64,000 nucleotides of DNA. Origin: DATHTS01 sp965219305 (GTDB taxonomy: Bacteria > Acidobacteriota > Blastocatellia > Pyrinomonadales > Pyrinomonadaceae). The position numbers and the translations under genes are program-made. Shown piece by piece: positions 50,237 to 59,625 of the stretch (within the stretch, counting starts at the first letter, position 1; each line of letters starts with the position of its first letter). The stretch lies in assembly GCA_965219305.1 (NCBI GenBank), contig OZ244725.1:806001-870000 (forward strand), in the 5' to 3' direction. The notes beneath the pieces were generated by a model. That model did no database searches. It was not told the DNA's origin and saw only the letters and a program-made list of their open reading frames with translations.

Positions 50237-51235
50237 ATGATTCCTGAATTAAATAATATTGGATTGTCAGTTATCATCGTCAACTGGAACGGCGAGGCAT
50301 TTCTTCCCGATTGTTTGAAGAGTATTGTAAAAAACCCGCCGTGCATTCCGTTTGAAGTTATTGTGGTTGATAATGATTCAACCGATCAGAGTGTCGAATA
50401 TCTAAAATCTGAAAATGTCAAAAATTTGTTTGGCAGTGTTCCATTTAAGTTAATAGAAACGGGCGAAAATTTAGGTTTCAGCCGCGCCAATAATTTAGCT
50501 ATCGAGCAGACCGATTCTCCTTTTGTATTTCTATTGAATCCCGACACCATTGTAACTTCCAATGCAATTGACCGTTTAGTCAAAACACTTGAATCTTCGG
50601 AAGACATCGGAGCAGTTGCTCCAAAATTATTGGAAAAAGACGGAAGAATTCAATATAGCGTCTGGCGATTCCCGCCAACTCCGCTTTCGATATTAACCGA
50701 AAGTTTCAAACTCGGTAATATAATTCCCGGACGATTTTTGGGCGAGTGGTTATATTCGTCTCATTGGGATTATCAAAAGAGAACAGCGGTTCCGTCTTTT
50801 AGCGGTGCGGCGATTATGGCTAAACGTGAAATGATAGATAAAATCGGTGCTTTCGACAGTGATTTTTATATGTATGGAGAAGATGTCGAATGGTGTTTCC
50901 GAATTAATAAAAACGGTTGGAAAACGATATTCGAGCCTGAAGCTGAAATCTATCATCTCGGCGGTCAAAGTTCCGTTCAACGTTGGGGAAGTTCGGAAAC
51001 TAGAGTAAAAGAACAAGCGGGTTTTCTCTATTGTCAGAGCAAGTGCATCTCAAAACCCTGGTTTTTTTTTAATCTGCTGACAAGTTCTTCCGTTCTGACT
51101 CTCTTTTATTTGAAGAATTTAATTTTAGGAAATGATCGGGAAACTTTACGGGAAACCTTAAAACTTCACCTTCGCTGGCTCAAATCTTTCTTGAAATTCG
51201 GCTCGGAAAAATCCAGCGGTAATTATATTAATTAA
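50237..51235 (+). CDS. GT2 family glycosyltransferase (WbbL-like)
   Basis: A 332-residue GT2 enzyme: IIVNWNGEAFLPDCLKSI, VVDNDSTDQS (43-52), the NPDT metal site in FLLNPDTIV (about 96-104) and the FYMYGEDVEWCFRINKNGW block. This is the WbbL rhamnosyltransferase type, so a dTDP-rhamnose donor is plausible given rfbB/C/A. The gene ends in a terminator hairpin that includes its stop codon (51230-51257). Confidence 0.88.
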   Translation: MIPELNNIGLSVIIVNWNGEAFLPDCLKSIVKNPPCIPFEVIVVDNDSTDQSVEYLKSENVKNLFGSVPFKLIETGENLGFSRANNLAIEQTDSPFVFLLNPDTIVTSNAIDRLVKTLESSEDIGAVAPKLLEKDGRIQYSVWRFPPTPLSILTESFKLGNIIPGRFLGEWLYSSHWDYQKRTAVPSFSGAAIMAKREMIDKIGAFDSDFYMYGEDVEWCFRINKNGWKTIFEPEAEIYHLGGQSSVQRWGSSETRVKEQAGFLYCQSKCISKPWFFFNLLTSSSVLTLFYLKNLILGNDRETLRETLKLHLRWLKSFLKFGSEKSSGNYIN

Positions 51236-51262
51236 ATGTTTTATACAACATTTAATTTTTGA
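51230..51262 (+). terminator. Intrinsic terminator inside the glycan locus
   Basis: A perfect 11-bp stem: AATTAAATGTT (51230-51240), loop TTATAC, AACATTTAATT (51247-51257), then TTTG. It overlaps the stop codon of the WbbL-like gene (51233-51235). AT-only except for two pairs, so strength is moderate. Confidence 0.65.
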
Positions 51263-51513
51263 ATCTCAAATTGAATAAAGTTATAAATTATTGTGTAATA
51301 ATTGTGGTTTTTAGTCTCACAATTAAATTTTGAAACTGTTGTGTGACCATCAATTTTGAAACGAGTAAAAGTAAAATATCTTCTGAAAGATAATAAAGAC
51401 TGGTAAATTCAAATTAAATAGGAATTTATAAACAATTTTGAATACTTGAATTATATAAGCGGAACAAATTTTAAGTTATATCAGAACGAAAAGTATATTA
51501 TAGATTATTTAAA

Positions 51514-52395
51514 ATGAATAAAAGCGTCTCAGTTGTAATTCCAACCTATAATTACGGACAATTTATAAAAAAAGCAGTAGAAAGTGTTTTGGAACAGACC
51601 TTACCTATTTCCGAAATTATTGTTGTTGATGACGGTTCGACTGATGACACAGAAAAAATAATTAAAGAATTCGGCGACAAGATAATTTATATAAAACAGC
51701 AGAATTTAGGCGTTTGTGCGGCTCGCAACAACGGGGTTAAGCATTCTTCCGGTGACTTTATAGTTTTTCACGATGCGGATGATATTTTGTATCCGTCGAA
51801 AATCGAAAAACAAGTTGATATTTTTAGTGAAGACCCTGAAATCGGATTTGTCCATTGCGGGATGCGTGAGTTCAATTCGGAAACCGGAGAAACAATTCAG
51901 ATTCATACGGAAGGCGAAGAAGGCTGGATCGCCGAGGAACTTTTACTTTTTGAAAAACCGGTAATCGTCGGTCCCGGTTCAATTATTATCAAAAGAAGTG
52001 TTTTTGATGAGGTCGGCGGATTTGATACGGGTTTAAAAAACGGTGAAGATTGGGAATTTTGTTATCGTGTTGCCAGAAAATACAAAATCGGTTTTGCGAG
52101 AGAAGTATTATTCGATTATAGAAACCATATGTCGAATGCTCATTATAACGTCTCGGAAATGGAATTTTCGCTTCTCAAAGCATTAAAGAAAACCTTTGAT
52201 ACGAACGATAAAAAAGTGTTGAGTTTGCGAAGACGTTCATACGGTAATCTTCATAAAATTTTGGCTGGTTCTTATCTATACAATAAACAATATTCGGACT
52301 TTTTCAGAAATCTATTCTGGAGTTTGTGGTATAAACCTAAATTTTTATATTATTATTTTTCTCTTTTGTTTAGCGGAAAGAAAAAAATTATGTAA
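51514..52395 (+). CDS. GT2 family glycosyltransferase
   Basis: A 293-residue GT2 enzyme: VSVVIPTYNYGQFIKKAV, VDDGSTDDTEK (38-48), FHDADDILYPSK metal site (about 89-100) and a ED-like NGEDWEFCYRVARKY block. The gene follows a 278-bp AT-rich gap that holds the terminator at 51230. A TATATT-like stretch near 51495 may be a -10 box, so it probably starts a second transcription unit. Sugar unknown. Confidence 0.88.
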   Translation: MNKSVSVVIPTYNYGQFIKKAVESVLEQTLPISEIIVVDDGSTDDTEKIIKEFGDKIIYIKQQNLGVCAARNNGVKHSSGDFIVFHDADDILYPSKIEKQVDIFSEDPEIGFVHCGMREFNSETGETIQIHTEGEEGWIAEELLLFEKPVIVGPGSIIIKRSVFDEVGGFDTGLKNGEDWEFCYRVARKYKIGFAREVLFDYRNHMSNAHYNVSEMEFSLLKALKKTFDTNDKKVLSLRRRSYGNLHKILAGSYLYNKQYSDFFRNLFWSLWYKPKFLYYYFSLLFSGKKKIM

Positions 52396-52443
52396 CCTGA
52401 AATCTTTTTGGGCAAAATAATAATCTGAATTAAATAATTAAGA

Positions 52444-53703
52444 ATGAATCACACGCTTTATCTATGTTACTTCGGGTTACGCGAACCTTTGGTGCAAACA
52501 CAAGTTTTACCTTATTTACGCGAAATTGAAAAAATAAAAGGTTTAAAAGTAAGTCTGCTCACTTTTGAAACCGACTTGAAGAAAAACTGGACGACTGATG
52601 AAATAGAAACCGAGAAGAAAAAACTCGCCGGAGAAAATATAAATTGGTATTTTTTGCCTTATCACAAAAAACCGACTGTCCCCGTTACAATTTATGATAT
52701 TTTCAACGGAGCGCGATTTGCGCTGAAAATGTTTCGCAAAGAAAATGTTAATGTTTTACACGCAAGATCACATATTCCCGCAATTATGGGAGCAATAGCA
52801 AAGAAATTCAGTAAACAAAAATTAAAGTTGATCTTCGACATTCGCGGTTTTCTGCCTGAAGAATATGTTGATGCAGGAGTTTGGAAAGAACAGAGTCAAA
52901 CTTTTAAAACTCTCAAACATCTTGAAAGTTGGGCGTTGCGTGTTTCTGATGGTTTTGTAATTTTAACCGAAAAAGCCAGAGAAATTTTGTTTCCCGAATC
53001 AAAAAAAACCGGCTACGATAAAAACGGAAGACCTGTCGAAGTAATTCCCTGTTGTGTAGATTTAGATAAATTTAAAAATGTAAATCAAGAAAACCGTCAT
53101 ACAATGCGTCAAAAATTAAATATTGAAAATCGTTTTGTCGTAGCTTACGTCGGTTCGCTCGGCGGATTTTATTTAACGGGGGAAACTGCTGATTTTTACG
53201 GAGTTTCAAAAGAAAAGAATCCGAATATTTTTGCTTTAATTCTGACGCAGAGCGATCCCGAAATAATTTTGTCTCTTCTAATTAAAAAAGGATTTTCTGA
53301 AAATGATTTTTTTATAAAAAAGGTAAAACCATCTGAAATCCCGCTCTATTTGAGTGCGGCTGATGCTTCACTTTCATTTATCAAACCGACATATTCAAAA
53401 TTATCTTCTTCGCCAACTAAAAACGCCGAATATCTGGCTTGCGGATTACCGATTATCGTCAATAATCGAGTAAACGATACTGCCGATCAAATCGAAACAG
53501 ATAAAGTCGGTTTTGTGATTGACGAATTTACCGATGAAAATTATCTGACTGCGCTTGAACATATTGAAAACTTGATTAAATCCGATGATTTATCGGACAG
53601 ATGCCGTCAAAGTGCAAAATCTAGATTTGATCTTGAAACGGTCGGCGGAATGAATTATCGTCGTTTGTATAATAAATTATTGTCTTTGAATTCGGAACAA
53701 TGA
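52444..53703 (+). CDS. GT4 family glycosyltransferase
   Basis: A 419-residue GT-B glycosyltransferase. The N-terminal domain ends with a LIFDIRGFLPEEYVDAG stretch. The C-terminal domain has VAYVGSLGGFYLTGE, the FIKKVKPSEIPLYLSAADASLSFIKPT segment, and SSSPTKNAEYLACGLPIIVN with the usual E-x7-E-like site. It shares 4 bp with the next gene (ATGA). Retaining activity and sugar unknown. Confidence 0.85.
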   Translation: MNHTLYLCYFGLREPLVQTQVLPYLREIEKIKGLKVSLLTFETDLKKNWTTDEIETEKKKLAGENINWYFLPYHKKPTVPVTIYDIFNGARFALKMFRKENVNVLHARSHIPAIMGAIAKKFSKQKLKLIFDIRGFLPEEYVDAGVWKEQSQTFKTLKHLESWALRVSDGFVILTEKAREILFPESKKTGYDKNGRPVEVIPCCVDLDKFKNVNQENRHTMRQKLNIENRFVVAYVGSLGGFYLTGETADFYGVSKEKNPNIFALILTQSDPEIILSLLIKKGFSENDFFIKKVKPSEIPLYLSAADASLSFIKPTYSKLSSSPTKNAEYLACGLPIIVNNRVNDTADQIETDKVGFVIDEFTDENYLTALEHIENLIKSDDLSDRCRQSAKSRFDLETVGGMNYRRLYNKLLSLNSEQ

Positions 53704-54806
53704 AAATTTTAGGTCTCTGCTCTTTTCCGGTCGAATCGGCGGCAACCCGTTATCGTCTGGTACAATATATAGAACCGCTGGCAAAAGAAGGCATTGAACT
53801 TACGGTGATGTCTTTTCTTGATTCCGAACAATTTAAGCAGTTTTATCAAAAAGGAAATAAATTATCGAAAATTCTGAATCTGATTTTTCCCTTAATCAAG
53901 CACTTTATCGAATCAATCAAAGTCAGAAAATACGATTTAATTGTTATCCAGCGTGAAGCGATGTTTTTCGGTCCGGCATTTTTTGAATTACTTTTCCAGA
54001 AAATCGGGAATTGTCCGATTGTTCTGGACTTGGATGATGCCACTTATGTCAGTTATATCAGCCCGACTTACGGGAAAATCGGGAGTTTTTTCAAATTTTT
54101 CGGGAAAACTGATAAACTCATTAATCGTGCCGAAACCGTTATTTGCGGAAATCGTTTTATTGCCGAATATGTTGACAGTAAAAATAAAAAATCGGTTGTC
54201 GTGCCGACGATAGTTGACACGGAAATTTTTCTTCCGTTTGAAAAGGAAAATCAAATTCCGGTTATCGGTTGGGTTGGAACTCATTCTACTTTTCCGTTGT
54301 TGGAATCAGTATTTCCCGTTTTGAAAAAACTTGCCGAAAAGTATGATTTTACTTTGAAAATTGTCGGGGCGGGAAAACAAAACGTCAAAATAGACGGCGT
54401 GAAAATTGAAAATCTCGATTGGAATTTGGAACGTGAAGTTTCGGATTTTCAATCGTTCGACATCGGACTTTATCCGATTACAACTTCGGCTTCGGCTTCA
54501 CAGGAATGGTTATTGGGAAAATCGGGTTTTAAGGCGATTCAGTATTTGGCAGTCGGAATTCCTTATGTTGTTACGCCGGTCGGAATCTGCGCTGAAATCG
54601 GCATTGACGGTGAAACTCATTTTTCGGCAACCACCGCTAAAGAGTGGTATAATTCACTGGAAAAATTGCTTTTGGACGAAAATTTACGAAAGCAGATGGG
54701 AGCAAAAGGAAGAGATTTTTCCGTAAAACATTTTTCGCTTGAAGAACAGACGGAAATTCTAATTCAAACGTTTAGCGAAGTGGTAAAAAATTATAAAAAA
54801 GCGTAA
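53700..54806 (+). CDS. GT4 family glycosyltransferase
   Basis: A 368-residue GT-B-type protein: MKILGLCSFPVESAATRYR, IVLDLDDATYVSYISPTYG, VIGWVGTHSTFPLLESVF and GFKAIQYLAVGIPYVVTPVG. It is a variant GT4 with an unusual first domain (LDLDDA), found in related O-antigen loci. It is coupled to both neighbours: ATGA overlap upstream, 2-bp gap to the acyltransferase downstream. Confidence 0.82.
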   Translation: MKILGLCSFPVESAATRYRLVQYIEPLAKEGIELTVMSFLDSEQFKQFYQKGNKLSKILNLIFPLIKHFIESIKVRKYDLIVIQREAMFFGPAFFELLFQKIGNCPIVLDLDDATYVSYISPTYGKIGSFFKFFGKTDKLINRAETVICGNRFIAEYVDSKNKKSVVVPTIVDTEIFLPFEKENQIPVIGWVGTHSTFPLLESVFPVLKKLAEKYDFTLKIVGAGKQNVKIDGVKIENLDWNLEREVSDFQSFDIGLYPITTSASASQEWLLGKSGFKAIQYLAVGIPYVVTPVGICAEIGIDGETHFSATTAKEWYNSLEKLLLDENLRKQMGAKGRDFSVKHFSLEEQTEILIQTFSEVVKNYKKA

Positions 54807-54808
54807 CT

Positions 54809-55522
54809 ATGAAAATAAAATTATTATTGTCCGTATGTTTCGCTTTTTTACCGTCATTTCTGAAATGTCCGCTTTACCGTTTGTTTTTCGGTTATAAAAT
54901 CGGAAAAAATGTAAAAATCGGTCTTTCGGCAATTGCGGTTGATAATTGCGAAATACAAGATAATGTCACAATTGGTCATTTGAATGTTTTTATCGGAACA
55001 AAAAAACTTTTTATAGGCGATCACACGCGAATCGGATATCTAAATATTTTACGCGGCGGCGACGAAATAAATTTAGGACGATACACGGAAATTATTCGAC
55101 TGAATGAAATTAATTCTATTCCCGATCCGATAGCCAGCACGCCTAATGATCCGCGGTTTATACTCGGCGACGGCAGTATCATCACCGCATCGCATAAAAT
55201 TGATTTTACGGATCGCGTGGAATTCGGTAAACGTGTAATTTTAGGCGGAAGAAATTCTTCGCTGTGGACACATAACAGGCAAAGTACCGAACCAATTGTT
55301 ATCGGTGATTACTGCTATGTCGGTTCGGAAATTCGTATTGTTCCCGGAGGTTCTGTGCCGTCGAATTGTATAGTCGGGATCGGAACGGTTATAACCAAAA
55401 AATTTGAAGAAGAATTTAAATTAATTGCCGGAGTTCCGGCTAAAATTATTAAAGAATTGGACGCAGACGGCAAAGTTTTGATTAAATATAAGACACGACC
55501 TGATTTGCCTGAAGAAATATAA
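54809..55522 (+). CDS. Hexapeptide-repeat acyltransferase
   Basis: A 237-residue left-handed beta-helix protein: a hydrophobic N-terminus (LLLSVCFAFLPSFL), then hexapeptide repeats GKNVKIGLSAIAVDNCEIQDNVTIGHLNVFIG, GDHTRIGYLNILRGGDEINLG, and a final GGSVPSNCIVGIGTVITKKF...AGVPAKII. The fold is that of serine/maltose/galactoside O-acetyltransferases (CysE/LacA-type). It probably decorates the glycan. The stop overlaps the next start by 1 bp. Confidence 0.85.
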   Translation: MKIKLLLSVCFAFLPSFLKCPLYRLFFGYKIGKNVKIGLSAIAVDNCEIQDNVTIGHLNVFIGTKKLFIGDHTRIGYLNILRGGDEINLGRYTEIIRLNEINSIPDPIASTPNDPRFILGDGSIITASHKIDFTDRVEFGKRVILGGRNSSLWTHNRQSTEPIVIGDYCYVGSEIRIVPGGSVPSNCIVGIGTVITKKFEEEFKLIAGVPAKIIKELDADGKVLIKYKTRPDLPEEI

Positions 55523-56859
55523 TGGATAAATTACTTGCTGTTTTAAGCTTTTTAACTTTTGTCGGGGTTTGTGTTATGGCTTTCCCGGACGGTTTCGCAG
55601 GGATTGTTATTGTTTTGATATTCGGCGGTTTAACGATCTACCTTATTCACAGAAACACCGAAGAACCGGCATTTCTTACACGGCTTTTTATAATGGCTTT
55701 GCTTACGAGAATTATTGTCGGAACATTTATTCACCTTTCGGATTTAAGAGACTTTTTCGGGGGTGATGCGGTGACTTATGATTCACTCGGTTTCAGATTA
55801 ACCGAAATATGGTTTAACAACGCATCGAAAAGTGATCCGTTAAGTCTTCAAGCGATGAATATGAGTTCAGGTTGGGGAATGAATTATATAACCGGTTTTG
55901 TTTATTCATTCACCGGAAGGAACATTTTAGCCCCGCAATTTTTGATTGCTGTTGTCGGAGCCGCAATTTCTCCGCTGATTTACGCCTGCTCATATAAAAT
56001 TTTTTACAATAAAAGAGTTGCCCAGGTTTCCGCCATTTTAGCCGCATTTTTTCCTGCATTTGTCATTTGGACATCACAACTTTTAAAAGACGGTCTGATT
56101 ATTTTTCTTTTAATCATCGTGATGATTATGGTTTTGCAGTTACAGGAAAAATTTACTCTAACATCGGTCTGGATACTTATTTTTTCTCTGTTCGGTATTA
56201 TTTCATTCCGTTTCTATATTTTTTATATGGTTTCGATTGCCGTAGCCGGAAGTTTTGTCATCGGTTTAAGCAATACTACAAAATCATTAATAACAAGAGC
56301 TTCCGTATTGGTAATTATTGGAGTATCTCTAACATATTTAGGGGTTATCAGAAATGCCACCACCGAATTTGATACTTTCGGAAATATGGATCGAATTCAA
56401 AACAGCAGGCAGGATTTAGTAAAAAGTGCTGATTCGGGTTTTAGTAAAGATGCGGATATTTCGACGGCAAACGGCGCAATATTAGCTATACCGATTGGAT
56501 TTATCTATCTGATGTTTGCACCGTTTCCCTGGCAGGTTGCAAGTTTACGGCAAACTTTTGCTGCTCCCGAAACCCTTATTTGGTGGGGAATGATGCCGTT
56601 TCTGGTAAGTGGAATTTGGTATACGATTAAATTCAAGCTGCGTGCCGCAATTCCAATTCTCATTTTTACGTTAATGCTCACGATAGCATATTCAATTTTT
56701 CAGGGAAATATCGGTACGGCTTATCGCCAAAGAACTCAGATTCAAGTGTTTTTGTTTATTTTCATCGCCGTCGGTTTAACTATGTATTGGGAACGCCGGG
56801 AAAATCGAATGTTGCAGACTAGAAAACATAATCAACAAACGAATCAGTTTAAAATTTGA
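55522..56859 (+). CDS. Multi-spanning membrane protein, possible glycan polymerase or GT-C
   Basis: A 445-residue protein with about ten transmembrane helices. A conserved-looking FGGDAVTYDSLGFR loop follows TM3, then GWGMNYITGFVYSFTGRN, similar to GT-C/PMT-like glycosyltransferases, which put an acidic loop early. It could equally be a Wzy polymerase, but I did not find the Wzy-specific loops. It is between the acyltransferase and asnB. Function is open. Confidence 0.6.
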   Translation: MDKLLAVLSFLTFVGVCVMAFPDGFAGIVIVLIFGGLTIYLIHRNTEEPAFLTRLFIMALLTRIIVGTFIHLSDLRDFFGGDAVTYDSLGFRLTEIWFNNASKSDPLSLQAMNMSSGWGMNYITGFVYSFTGRNILAPQFLIAVVGAAISPLIYACSYKIFYNKRVAQVSAILAAFFPAFVIWTSQLLKDGLIIFLLIIVMIMVLQLQEKFTLTSVWILIFSLFGIISFRFYIFYMVSIAVAGSFVIGLSNTTKSLITRASVLVIIGVSLTYLGVIRNATTEFDTFGNMDRIQNSRQDLVKSADSGFSKDADISTANGAILAIPIGFIYLMFAPFPWQVASLRQTFAAPETLIWWGMMPFLVSGIWYTIKFKLRAAIPILIFTLMLTIAYSIFQGNIGTAYRQRTQIQVFLFIFIAVGLTMYWERRENRMLQTRKHNQQTNQFKI

Positions 56860-56888
56860 GGATATTTGGATTGTAAAAAAATATAAAA

Positions 56889-58772
56889 ATGTGCGGAATT
56901 GTCGGAATAGCTAATTCAAATTCACGTCAGATCAGTCGTGAAACACTTGAAAAAATGAACAGATGTATTGTTCATCGAGGTCCTGATGATGATGGATTTT
57001 ACGTAAATAATAATATCGGTCTGGCGATGAGGCGGCTTTCCATCATTGATATTTCACACGGAAAACAACCGATTTATAGTAGAGATAAAACGAAATGGAT
57101 CGTTTTTAACGGCGAAATTTATAATTTTCGGGAACTTCGTGATGATTTGGAAAAAGGCGGTTATAATTTTTATACTAATTCCGATACCGAAATCATAATT
57201 TCTCTTTACGATAAATACGGCGCGGACTGCGTTAAATATCTGCGTGGAATGTTCGCTTTTGCAATTTGGGATGAAACCGATAAAAGTCTATTCATCGCCC
57301 GCGACCGTGTCGGTAAAAAGCCGCTTCTTTATTCTCATCTTGCAAACGGCGATTTAATATTCGGTTCTGAATTTCGCTCGCTTCTCGCGCATCCCGATGT
57401 TTCACGCGAAGTTGATTTCGAAGCGATCAATCATTATTTGAGTTTTTTGTGTATTCCCGCGCCTTTTACTGCTTTTAAGAACATCCGCAAACTTGAACCC
57501 GGACATTGGATGCGCTGGAAAAACGGCGATGTTAAAACTGAACGGTATTGGCTGCCGAATTTTTCAAAAAAAATAAAAATCAACGAAACCGAAGCTATCG
57601 AAGAAACAACACGGATTTTACGTGAATCCACAAAACTTCGGCTGATCTCGGAAGTTCCGCTCGGCGCATTTCTTTCCGGCGGCGTTGATTCTTCAATCGT
57701 CGTTGCGCTTATGGCACAGGAAAGCCAACAGCCTGTAAAAACTTTTTCCATCGGTTTTGAGGAACAGGATTTCAGCGAATTGAAATATGCCAGAAAAGTT
57801 GCTGATTTTGTCGGCGCAGATTATAACGAATTTATCGTAAAACCCGATGCACTCGAAGTTTTGCCGTTGCTGGTCGAACATTACGGCGAACCTTATGCCG
57901 ACTCTTCCGCGATTCCTACATATTATGTTTCAAAAGAAACAAAAAAATATGTAACAGTTGCGCTAAACGGTGACGGAGGCGATGAATCTTTTGCCGGTTA
58001 TGAACGATACACCGCAATGAAAATCGCCGAGATTTATCATCGTTTTCCCAAACTTGCCAGAAAACTTTTAATCGAAACTCCGGTTAATTTGTTCCCGACC
58101 TCGGAAATAAAAAAATCGCGCGTTCGTGATGTAAAAAGATTTTTGCAGGCGGCAAATTTGCCTAAAACAGAACGGTATTTTCGCTGGATGTCGGTTTTCA
58201 ATCGTAAAGCGAAAGCGGAACTTTACACGGATAAATTTTCAAAATTGCTCGGACATCATAATTCCGCTGATATTTTGGAAAAGTGGTTCAAAAAAGCCAA
58301 CGGCGCGGGACTCTTGGATTCGACGCTTTTGACCGACCAGATGACTTATTTGCCGAACGATTTATTAGTCAAAGTTGATATTGCTTCGATGGCGAATTCT
58401 CTTGAGGCGCGCTCGCCGATGCTCGATCATAAAGTTATCGAATTCGCCGCTTCCCTGCCCGAAAATTTAAAAATTCGTAGATTTGAAACCAAATCTTTGT
58501 TAAAAAAAGTTGCGGCAAATCTTGTCCCGAAAGAAGTTATTTATCGTCGCAAAATGGGTTTCGGTGTGCCGATCGGCAACTGGTTTCGCGGAGAAATGAA
58601 AAATTTCCTGCGCGAAATTCTGCTTTCGGAAAAAGCGTTGAACCGAGGAATTATCAAACCGGAAATGCTAAAGAAATATGTTGAAGATCACATTTCAACA
58701 AAATATGACCACGCTCAACAACTTTGGACGTTTTTGATGCTCGAACTTTGGTTTCAAAGGTTTATTGATTAA
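56889..58772 (+). CDS. asnB: Asparagine synthetase (glutamine-hydrolysing)
   Basis: A 627-residue protein: class II glutaminase with Cys2 (MCGIVG) and catalytic RGPDDDG (30-36), then an ATP-pyrophosphatase domain with SGGVDSS (263-269). Family-normal length and ending (QLWTFLMLELWFQRF). AsnB homologues occur often in polysaccharide loci, where they may amidate a uronic acid or another carboxylate rather than make asparagine; not decidable here. The next gene's ATG directly follows the stop. Confidence 0.94.
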   Translation: MCGIVGIANSNSRQISRETLEKMNRCIVHRGPDDDGFYVNNNIGLAMRRLSIIDISHGKQPIYSRDKTKWIVFNGEIYNFRELRDDLEKGGYNFYTNSDTEIIISLYDKYGADCVKYLRGMFAFAIWDETDKSLFIARDRVGKKPLLYSHLANGDLIFGSEFRSLLAHPDVSREVDFEAINHYLSFLCIPAPFTAFKNIRKLEPGHWMRWKNGDVKTERYWLPNFSKKIKINETEAIEETTRILRESTKLRLISEVPLGAFLSGGVDSSIVVALMAQESQQPVKTFSIGFEEQDFSELKYARKVADFVGADYNEFIVKPDALEVLPLLVEHYGEPYADSSAIPTYYVSKETKKYVTVALNGDGGDESFAGYERYTAMKIAEIYHRFPKLARKLLIETPVNLFPTSEIKKSRVRDVKRFLQAANLPKTERYFRWMSVFNRKAKAELYTDKFSKLLGHHNSADILEKWFKKANGAGLLDSTLLTDQMTYLPNDLLVKVDIASMANSLEARSPMLDHKVIEFAASLPENLKIRRFETKSLLKKVAANLVPKEVIYRRKMGFGVPIGNWFRGEMKNFLREILLSEKALNRGIIKPEMLKKYVEDHISTKYDHAQQLWTFLMLELWFQRFID

Positions 58773-59597
58773 ATGACGGCAAATTTAGACAAAAATGTAG
58801 TGGACGGTTTTGGTGATGAATGGTCGAGATTTGACCAATCGGAACTTTCAGCCGAAGAACACGAAAAAATGTTCGACAATTATTTCAATATTTTTCCGTG
58901 GGAAAATTTACCGGAAAATGCTGTCGGCTTCGACTTGGGTTGCGGAAGCGGTCGCTGGGCAAAACTCGTCGCACCGCGCGTCGGTAAACTTCATTTGATT
59001 GATCCGAGCGATGCGTTGGAAATTGCCAGAAAAAATCTACAAAATTCAGAAAATTGTGAATTTCACAAAAATAGTGTTGAAGCTATTCCATTAAATGACA
59101 ATTCGCAGGATTTCGGTTATTCGCTTGGCGTTCTCCATCATATTCCCGATACGGAAAACGGTTTGAAAGCGTGTGTTAATAAGCTAAAAATAAATGCACC
59201 TTTTCTGCTCTATCTTTATTATCGTTTCGACAATCGTCCGGCGTGGTTTCGTGCAATTTGGAAGATGAGCGATATTGTGCGAAAAGCCGTCAGCAAAATG
59301 CCGCATTCGCTTCGTTACGTTTCGAGTCAGATTTTAGCCGGAACTGTTTATTATCCATTGGCAAAAATCGGCAAAATCTTGGAGAATTTCGGCTTAAATG
59401 TTGAAAGATTTCCGCTTTCTCAGTATCGAAATAACAGTTTTTATACGATGAGAACCGACGCGCTCGACCGATTCGGAACGCGTCTTGAAAAGCGTTTTAC
59501 GAAAATTGAAATCGAAGAAATGATGAAAAACGCCGGACTCGAAAATATTACTTTCAGCAAAACGTCTTTTTGGACTGCTGTCGGCTATAAGAAATAA
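58773..59597 (+). CDS. SAM-dependent methyltransferase (class I)
   Basis: A 274-residue enzyme: SAM motif VGFDLGCGSGRWAKL (51-65), IDPSDAL and SLGVLHHIPDTENGL. The last 100 residues form an extra helical domain. Within a glycan locus behind asnB (no gap), it probably methylates a sugar or polyprenyl-glycan. Substrate unknown. Confidence 0.86.
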   Translation: MTANLDKNVVDGFGDEWSRFDQSELSAEEHEKMFDNYFNIFPWENLPENAVGFDLGCGSGRWAKLVAPRVGKLHLIDPSDALEIARKNLQNSENCEFHKNSVEAIPLNDNSQDFGYSLGVLHHIPDTENGLKACVNKLKINAPFLLYLYYRFDNRPAWFRAIWKMSDIVRKAVSKMPHSLRYVSSQILAGTVYYPLAKIGKILENFGLNVERFPLSQYRNNSFYTMRTDALDRFGTRLEKRFTKIEIEEMMKNAGLENITFSKTSFWTAVGYKK

Positions 59598-59625
59598 CAA
59601 ATTTTATTTCTGTAAGATTCTATAA

